Below the pieces are notes generated by a model. The model was not told the origin of the DNA. It did no database searches and saw only the letters and a program-made list of their open reading frames with translations. 64,000 nt of DNA. Source: Micractinium sp. NFX-FRZ. Taxonomy: Eukaryota > Chlorophyta > Trebouxiophyceae > Chlorellales > Chlorellaceae. Position 1 is the first letter of the stretch; each line of letters starts with the position of its first letter. The stretch covers positions 25,207-89,206 of the forward strand of contig JAPTJF010000251.1 of assembly GCA_029339195.1 (NCBI GenBank), given 5' to 3'. Below are positions 58,201 through 64,000 of the stretch, piece by piece. The position numbers and the translations under genes were made by a program.

Positions 58201-61200
58201 TTCCGCGTTCCCGCTTCACTCCCGCTGTGTCACACACCCTGTCAGTCCCTCCTCATTCCACTGACACCCAGTACCAGCAGTACTCCCACCAGCAGAGCGA
58301 GTTTGCAGCTCCCGATGGTTTAGCTGCCAGCTACCGCTGTGGACCCTCTTTTCTCGCGCCCCACACGTTTCGCTGCATAGGGAGCGGGCAGGGGAGGGAC
58401 TCCGCCGCATGCCGCCCAGCTCGGTGCAGCTCTGCTGCTCTCTGGCCCGGTCAAACCAGTGCTTTCCACCCACCCCCCCTCCTGGCAGGACCTGCGCTTC
58501 ATATTCAACGACATGATCAACCCCAACAAGCACTTCAATGCGGTGGGCTGGCGCCAGCGGGGCAGGGGTGGGCTGGGGCGCGCTGCCGCACTCTGCTGTA
58601 GCATTCTGCTCGCCGTGCTGCATGCTGCTGTAGCATTCTGACCTAGCACCTGCCGCCGGGCATGCAGATCATTGGCGGGGGTGTGCACGCCGCCCACCTG
58701 TATAGCGCGCTTGCTGTGTGCGTTGCGTACGGCACTTGTTGCAAGTTGAACACTGGCGCGTGTCTTTCCCCTTTCTCCTCTACACTGCCCTGCCCCGCCC
58801 AGCCCCACACCCGCCGTCTTGCCCGCCCCACACCTGGCCCCTGCGCCAGTCGCCTGCTCCCCCGCAGAGGCTGCAGCCGAGCAAGTCTATGCGCCCCCAG
58901 ATGGCGCGGGCCATCCATATATACTATGGGACGGTATACTATGCAGTAACGCACCCTCCCCCTCGCCCCCCTCCGCCCGCTGCCCCCCTCTGTGCCCGCA
59001 GGCCCTGCAGCCGGGCAAATCGGTGCGCCCCCAGATGGCGCGCGCCACCAACAACGTGCACTGGGCGGCAGAGTACATGGCGCGGAAGCACGGCGGGCGC
59101 TTCCTGGTGGAAAGCAAGTTCGATGGTGGGTGGGTGCTGGGGGGAAGGAGCACTGGTGTGCGCGCGCGTGGGTGTGTGTGTTTGTGTGAAGGGCGTAGGG
59201 TGCTTCGGGCTGCAGTATGCATGGCAACAATAACACGGTGGCCGCTTCCTCGTGGACAGCAAGCTCGCCGGTGGGTGGGTGCTGGCAGGATTCTCTATGT
59301 GTTGTGTGTGTGTGTGTGTGTGTGGAGGGCATAGTGTGGTTGGGGCGGCACAACACTCCGTGCGGCAGCATGAAGGGCGGTTTTTGGTGGAGAGCAGTAT
59401 GTGGCTCGCAGGAGACGTGGTTACTCACCCGCCTTGCATTCCGGCGTGCCCGTGCCAACCACCCCGCATCTCTCCGCGCTGCCCGCCCTGCCCGCCCACT
59501 GTGCGCAAGCAGGCGAGCGCATGCAGGTGCACCGCTACCGGCTGCCGGCGGCGGAGGCTGGGGAGGGGGAGCAGCCTGAGCAGGACACCATTGGCTACTT
59601 CTCGCGCATGGCAATCGAGCACGGCGAGCGCTCCAGCTACAGGCAAGCTCTATCTAGCGGAGGGGGGCGTGGGACGGAGGCCCGGGAAGGAGGGGGAGGG
59701 AGGGAGGAGGGCAGTCGGGGAAGGAGAGGGAGAGGGAGGGAGGCGGGGGGCGTGGGCGCGGGCCTTCATCCATGCAAGGCGTTCAAGCACAGGGGCAGGT
59801 CCTGCTACAGGCACGCCCCGTGCGCTCTTTTGAAACCTGGCGGGCGCTGGCTAAAGCTGGGATGGCAGCCACTACCATTGGCCACTACCATGTACACAGT
59901 TCCAGGTTGGTGCTGTGTGATGGCTGATTCCATCCGGCACGCCACCCGGCTGCCCTCTTCAACCCTTCTGCACCGCTCATGCGACGCCCATGCAACGCGT
60001 GGCATCTTTCCAGTGGCTGATGTCAACATGGGCGCTTGGCCCTCTGCAGCGTGATGGATGACGTCATCCGGCAGGCCACTCGCGGCACCTGCATCCTGGA
60101 TGGAGAGCTGATTGTATGGCACAAGAAGAAGTGAGGGGGGCGTGGGGCTGGGCTGGGGGCGGGGGAATGACAGGGAGAGTGTCCAGCCTGCAGAGACAGC
60201 CCGCAGGGTGGCATGTGCCCACATGCTTTTTGCCGGCACCCTTCCGGCCTGGCTACCCTCCCCGGCCTGCCTCGACTCACCCGCGTTCCTCTCCACCCTG
60301 TGCAACCGCCCACCCTGCAGGGGCGTGTTTGCCACCTTTGGCTCGCTCAAGCCGCTCATCGGCGCCATCAAGGAAAAGAAGAAGGCAGATGACATGGTGG
60401 AGGTGCGCACCTGGTTCATTTACTTCTTATTGCTACGTTTGACTAGCTGTGGGTGTGGGTGTGTCCACAGACGGGTGGAGCGCCAAGCGCTTAAGAACGC
60501 CGTCAAAGTGGGGGGGTGGGTGCGCATGCAGATGAGTGGCCTCCCCGTGTAAAGCTGCCCCAACCCTTCATTCCCTGCCGGTTTGGCCCGCGTGTTTCAC
60601 ATCAGCCCCTGCCCCCTCCCCCTGCCCCTGCCTGCAGTTCAACAGCATCGACGAGGAGAAGGCGGCGGTGAAGGACGAGGATTACGAGGACATGCTTGTG
60701 GGGGTGAGGCGCACTGCCGCAAGCAAACATGAGCTTGGAAGGAAGTAGGTTGAAGGACTATGCAGGGGCATGCTTGCTGGGAGTGGTGAGTGGGGCACAA
60801 GAGCTGGTTGTCAGAGAAGCAGAAAGGCGAGGAGTGGTGAAGGATGGAGGCGTGGTGTGACGTGGTGTGGCGGGTGCGCTGAGCGGTGCTGGGGTTGAGC
60901 ATCGCAATGATTGAAGTAAACCCTGTGTTGTACTGCCTGGTACTGCGCAGGACTGCGAGCTGGTGTACGTTGTGTTTGACATTGTGCACAACGGGGACAG
61001 CGCGCTCAACATGGAGCCGCTCAGCACGCGGCTGCGGGTGCTGGAGGAGTTTGTCACGCCCGTGGGGCCAGGTGGGTCTGCCTCTGGTCTACCTCTATTA
61101 CCGACAGAACTGACAGACAGGCGAGCAGCCTATGCGGGGTCAGAGGGTGTTCAAAGGGGGCGAACGCGGCTTCCGTGCGGCGGCGTGGGGCGGCAGTTAG

Positions 61201-63669
61201 GGGAGCAGCAGGCCGAGGACTGCTCGGCGGCAGTCAGGCCGGTGGGGTGGCCTGGGGGCGAGGGGCTCCCTGGGATGAGCAGGCACGCTTTTGTGCAGGG
61301 GCTGGAGGGGTGGGGGTATGGTGGGTGGGTGGATTGCCGCCAAGCGGGCGGCAGGAAGCTGTATTCACCTCCACTTTACATCCCCCCACCCCTCACGCGG
61401 CTGCCCTCCCTCCCACCGCTGCCCCTCCTCCAACCCGCCCTCCCCCGCAGTGCCCCTGGCCGACAGCTGCGTGTGCGGGCGTGTGGAGGTGCTGCTGCCG
61501 GGCAAGACCCGGTTTGCGGGGCGTCTGTGCTCGCGGGAGGCGTCCACCGCCCAGGAGATCCAGGATGCCATGGAAGAGGTGGATGGGCGGGCGCCTTACT
61601 GGCGTGGTTTGTTTGGCAGTAGGGCGGGAGGGGGCAAGTGACGGTGCGGGGCGGCTGGGGGGAGCGTGTGCATGCAAGAGGTGTGGTTTGCGTAGCAGCA
61701 GCAGAGTGCTATGCAGGATTGGGATGGGGTTGCGGGTGTGTGCGGTGGGGTGAGGAGGGCAGCATGGTCCTAGCCGTGGGCAGCCACTGGCAGTGCTGCA
61801 ATGGAATGGAATGGTGAATGCAATGGAAATTATGGATATGCTTGACATCAAAGTTTCATTTGCCACCTGTCGTCCTCAGGCTCACAGCCTGCACGAGGAG
61901 GGCATCATGGTGAAGGCGCTGGACAGCCACTGGAGCCCCAACGACAGATCAGACCGCTGGCTCAAGTGAGCGCTGCAGCCGGTGGGGGCGGTGGGAGAGG
62001 CGGGGTCCTGGGCCGCCTGCCCCGCCATATCGTTTCCTGTCCCTTCCTTCCTTCCCTCCTGTTACACCGTGCACGTTTCAGCAGAGATGACGGTGCTGTC
62101 GTGCACAAGCCTGACTCTCTGCCCTGCTTGGTGTCACGCGCCAGCTGTGGCCGTGAACCCACAGATGATGCCCTCTTCCCCCACCCCCCTCTGGCCCCCC
62201 AGGCTCCAGCCGGACTACCTGGCCAAGCACTTTTGCCTGTGTGTGCCTCATCTCATCCAACACATGTCAAGATGTGCGACCCCCCCCCACCTCCCTTACT
62301 ACTTACTTATCTTACTCCAGGCTGAAGCCCGACTACCTTGCCAAGATGGAGCTTGATGCGGCCATCATAGGAGCCTGGTGAGCGCTTGCCTTTGTTGCAA
62401 TTGTTTTTGTGTGTTCTTGTGGGCAGCGTGTGTGTGTGTGTGGTTGAGCTGGTTGCGTCCACCCCGCTGCCGGCAGTTGCCCAGAAAACACGTGCTGGAT
62501 TGAACCCACACGTGCGCCTCTGTTCTGCGCAGTATCACTACCTCCCGGCCTGCGTGGCAAACTCAAGCGCATCCCCCCACCCCCCCTTCATTTCGCACAC
62601 TCCTCCGTCCAGGGGCGGCAAGGGCGGGCGGGGCAACCTGTACACTCAGTACCTGCTGGCGCTGGCGGACAACATCCACACCGGACCCTCTGGCGTCATC
62701 AACAAATGGGTCTCCTTCTGCCGGGTGAGCTGGGGGCGGTGGTGCGGGGGAGCGTCGGGGGATGGGGGAGGGGGCTTTGGGCACGCTGGGCCGTTGCGGC
62801 GGCTCTACTGGTGCGGCCAGCAAGCGGGCTGCACAGCAAATGGCCCTTGGAGGAGGGGGAGCATGAGCAGAGTCCAAGCATGGTACTTTACTATAACAGC
62901 AGGTTGTGATGCTTGCTGCTGCCGTGTGCAGGTGGGCAGCGGGCTGGACAACGAGGAGCGGCAGGAGCTGCACGACCGCATCGCGCCGCTCTGCGTGGAG
63001 GCATCGCCACGCCACCCGCCGCCAGAGTGCTACACGTGAGTGTTTGGGCCGGCCACGTGGAACCCAGGCAGGATTTTTGGGTGGGGGGCGGGGGGGTGGG
63101 GGGGTCTCTGTTGCTTGTCGCCTGGGCTTGGGGTGGATCAACAGCTCGCCATTATGCATCCCACTTTTCAGAAGTTTTGCTCCCATTCACCGTCTCTCTC
63201 CTCCTCGTCCTCCCCTCCCCTGCGGTGCGCAGCATCACCGGGCGGGAGAAGCCGGACGTGTGGATCACAGACCCCAACCGCAGCATGGTGCTCCAGGTGG
63301 GCTGCTCTGCACAGGGCTTTTTCCGGCAGCCTGCGTGATGGGTGCGGTGCGTGCTGGAAGGAGAGCCATGCCCGTGTTTGTTGAACCGGAACGGCGGGCC
63401 TGCCCTGCATGTCACTGTTTCAGCTGCCCCCTTGCTGATGTGGTGGCGTCGGTCACTCAATCCGTTGGGCACCCACTCAAACTCAGTGGCATTGGATGTG
63501 CGTGCCCGCCTGTGCGCCAGCCGGCAGCGCCAGCCATCGGCCTGCACCCCACCATCTGTCGGCCTGTACTGCTCTGTGCCTGCAGGTGCAGGCCGACCTG
63601 CGCGCCATCCGCACCACCGTCTTTGCCACGGGCGTCTCCGTGCGCTTCCCACGCATCCAGAAAGTCAGG
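55251..63669 (+). CDS. LIG4: DNA ligase IV, 3' end cut off by the window
   Basis: About twenty exons are visible, the first 55251-55482 and the last 63585-63669. LIG4 seals double-strand breaks in non-homologous end joining with XRCC4. The N-terminal DNA-binding domain starts LSFNTLCKLMDTLRATRNHN and includes LDNTRGNYHLLESKLATVLI. The nucleotidyltransferase core has motif I SKFDGERMQVHRY with the adenylated Lys (its exon junction falls inside the Gly), CILDGELIVWHKK, LVYVVFDIVHNGD, LHEEGIMVKALDS (motif IV) and DRWLKLKPDYL (motif V). The oligonucleotide-binding fold follows: GGKGGRGNLYTQYLLAL, SGLDNEERQELHDRI, KPDVWITDP, VSVRFPRIQKVR. The tandem BRCT domains that bind XRCC4 are not seen and would lie past the right edge. 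A GC donor at 59643 is needed for SSYSVMDDVIR. Many introns carry exon-edge copies. Confidence 0.93.
55733..55898 (+). repeat. Copy of a LIG4 acceptor edge
   Basis: The true exon start at 55854 codes LDNTRGNYHLLESKLA. At 55733-55777 a copy would read LDITRGMHHLAGEQA, preceded by the same GGCAG/CACAG-type acceptor. About 35 of 45 bases agree. Confidence 0.88.
57523..57680 (+). repeat. Diverged copy of a LIG4 acceptor edge
   Basis: The true exon at 57635 starts ATCAACTGCGCCGAGGGCAC. Near 57525 a related string ATGGAGTGCGCTGAGGGCAC occurs, followed by further similarity ending in GCACCC. Confidence 0.65.
58118..58271. repeat. Long imperfect foldback in a LIG4 intron
   Basis: The left arm begins CTGGGTGTCAGTGGAATG and the right arm ends CATTCCACTGACACCCAG, an exact complement over 18 bp. 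Inside, CAGGGTGTGTGACAC pairs with GTGTCACACACCCTG and CGCGGGAA-type strings pair near the loop. The arms are about 60 bp each, with a loop around CATGTATCTAGC. An 8-bp hairpin (GTTATAGC/GCTATAAC) lies just upstream at 58086-58104. It resembles a miniature foldback element or a small-RNA precursor. Confidence 0.88.
58861..59060 (+). repeat. Copy of a LIG4 acceptor edge
   Basis: CCCGCAG and then GCTGCAGCCGAGCAAGTCTA at 58861-58916 mirror the true exon start at 59002 (ALQPGKSVRPQMARAT). Both share GCGCCCCCAGATGGCGCG. The copy is followed by ATATATACTATGGG and does not continue the frame. Confidence 0.88.
59080..59400 (+). repeat. Two copies of the LIG4 motif I donor edge
   Basis: The true exon end codes GGRFLVESKFDG up to 59125. 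Copies at about 59235-59275 (GGTGGCCGCTTCCTCGTGGA) and 59365-59400 (GGGCGGTTTTTGGTGGAGAG) lie in the next intron, each more diverged. The first keeps the GGTGGGTGGGTGCTGG donor context. Confidence 0.85.
59766..59955 (+). repeat. Copies of both flanking exon edges in one LIG4 intron
   Basis: At 59776-59815 a string ending CCTGCTACAGGCACG echoes the upstream exon end CCAGCTACAGGCAAG. At 59919-59953 GTGATGGCTGATTCCATCCG echoes the downstream exon start GTGATGGATGACGTCATCCG. One intron thus carries echoes of both its borders. Confidence 0.8.
62200..62356 (+). repeat. Copy of a LIG4 acceptor edge (motif V exon)
   Basis: CCCAGGCTCCAGCCGGACTA near 62198 copies CCAGGCTGAAGCCCGACTAC at the true exon start 62321 (LKPDYLAKMELD). 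Similarity runs through CTACCTGGCCAAG in both. Confidence 0.88.
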
Positions 63670-63755
63670 TGAGGTTGTCTGTTGGGGCCAGCGGCTTGGG
63701 TGCCTTGAATCTGCCATTCCCTCACACTGATGACTCCTGTGCGCCCGCACGGGCG

Positions 63756-63928
63756 ACAACGTTGGCCAGAGCGGGGGTGTGTTCAAGTGTAACAATACTG
63801 GAATTGACCGCCCCACAACGTTGGCTAGAGCGGGGGTGTGTTCAAGTGTAACAATACTGGAATCGACCGCCCCACAACGTTGGCTAGAGCGGGGGTGTGT
63901 TCAAGTGTAACAATACTGGAATCGACCG

Positions 63929-63932
<4 letters not shown>
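63756..63932. repeat. 59-bp tandem repeat, three copies
   Basis: Copies at 63756-63814, 63815-63873 and 63874 onward start ACAACGTTGGC and contain GTGTTCAAGTGTAACAATAC. The first copy differs at two bases from the others. Each unit ends in CGCCCC, and the third runs straight into the C homopolymer. Confidence 0.95.

Positions 63933-64000
<68 letters not shown>
63929..64000. repeat. C homopolymer, at least 72 nt
   Basis: All bases from 63929 to the window end are C. The tract begins at the CCCC end of the third 59-bp repeat, inside the LIG4 gene. It may be a real poly-C tract, polymerase slippage or an assembly/consensus artefact at a collapsed repeat. Confidence 0.9.

Noticed and set aside
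63929..64000. Poly-C as a telomere
   Set aside because: Green-plant telomeres are TTTAGGG-type repeats, and this tract sits inside the LIG4 gene.

Overview
The window is nuclear DNA of a unicellular green alga, most likely a Chlorella-type trebouxiophyte. It is very GC-rich. Nearly every gene is cut into many short exons joined by small introns (donor GTGAG/GTGCG, acceptor CTGCAG). TGTAA-type polyadenylation signals follow several stops. The gene content is algal/plant: a plastid protein of the At5g03900 family, a DRP5A-type dynamin, a gametolysin-like M11 protease and a DNAAF5 dynein-assembly factor. No bacterial operons, tRNAs, rRNAs or CRISPR arrays were seen. The exon models below were assembled by hand from open frames, splice sites and phase, so individual boundaries may shift.

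Layout, left to right: (1) an FHA-RING-PARP-type-zinc-finger protein on the minus strand (975-5754); (2) a MYND-finger protein on plus (7196-9208); (3) an unrecognised protein with a possible plastid leader on plus (9522-11500); (4) an At5g03900-like plastid membrane protein on minus (12640-17207); (5) ribonucleotide reductase small subunit on minus (18483-23046); (6) a UV-damage endonuclease (UVDE) on plus, divergent from it (24917-31116); (7) a secreted gametolysin-like M11 metalloprotease on plus (33268-36521); (8) an unrecognised helical protein on plus (37615-42737), convergent with (9) DNAAF5/HEATR2 on minus (43143-48203), which is head-to-head with (10) DRP5A on plus (48614-54628); (11) DNA ligase IV on plus from 55251, cut off by the right edge, where a 59-bp tandem repeat runs into 72 C residues.

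Four of the eleven genes act in DNA damage response or nucleotide supply: FHA-RING-PARP finger, RNR small subunit, UVDE and LIG4. Two (M11 protease, DNAAF5) belong to flagellate or gamete biology, which is notable if the host is a coccoid alga thought to lack flagella. DRP5A is a cytokinesis dynamin.

The most striking signal is structural. In at least six genes the introns carry extra, partly decayed copies of the neighbouring exon edge together with its splice site ('exon-edge echoes'). The extreme case is eight decoy acceptors in one UVDE intron, the later ones in a regular 45-46 bp array. Four introns also appear to use GC-AG rather than GT-AG borders, each supported by reading frame and domain continuity.
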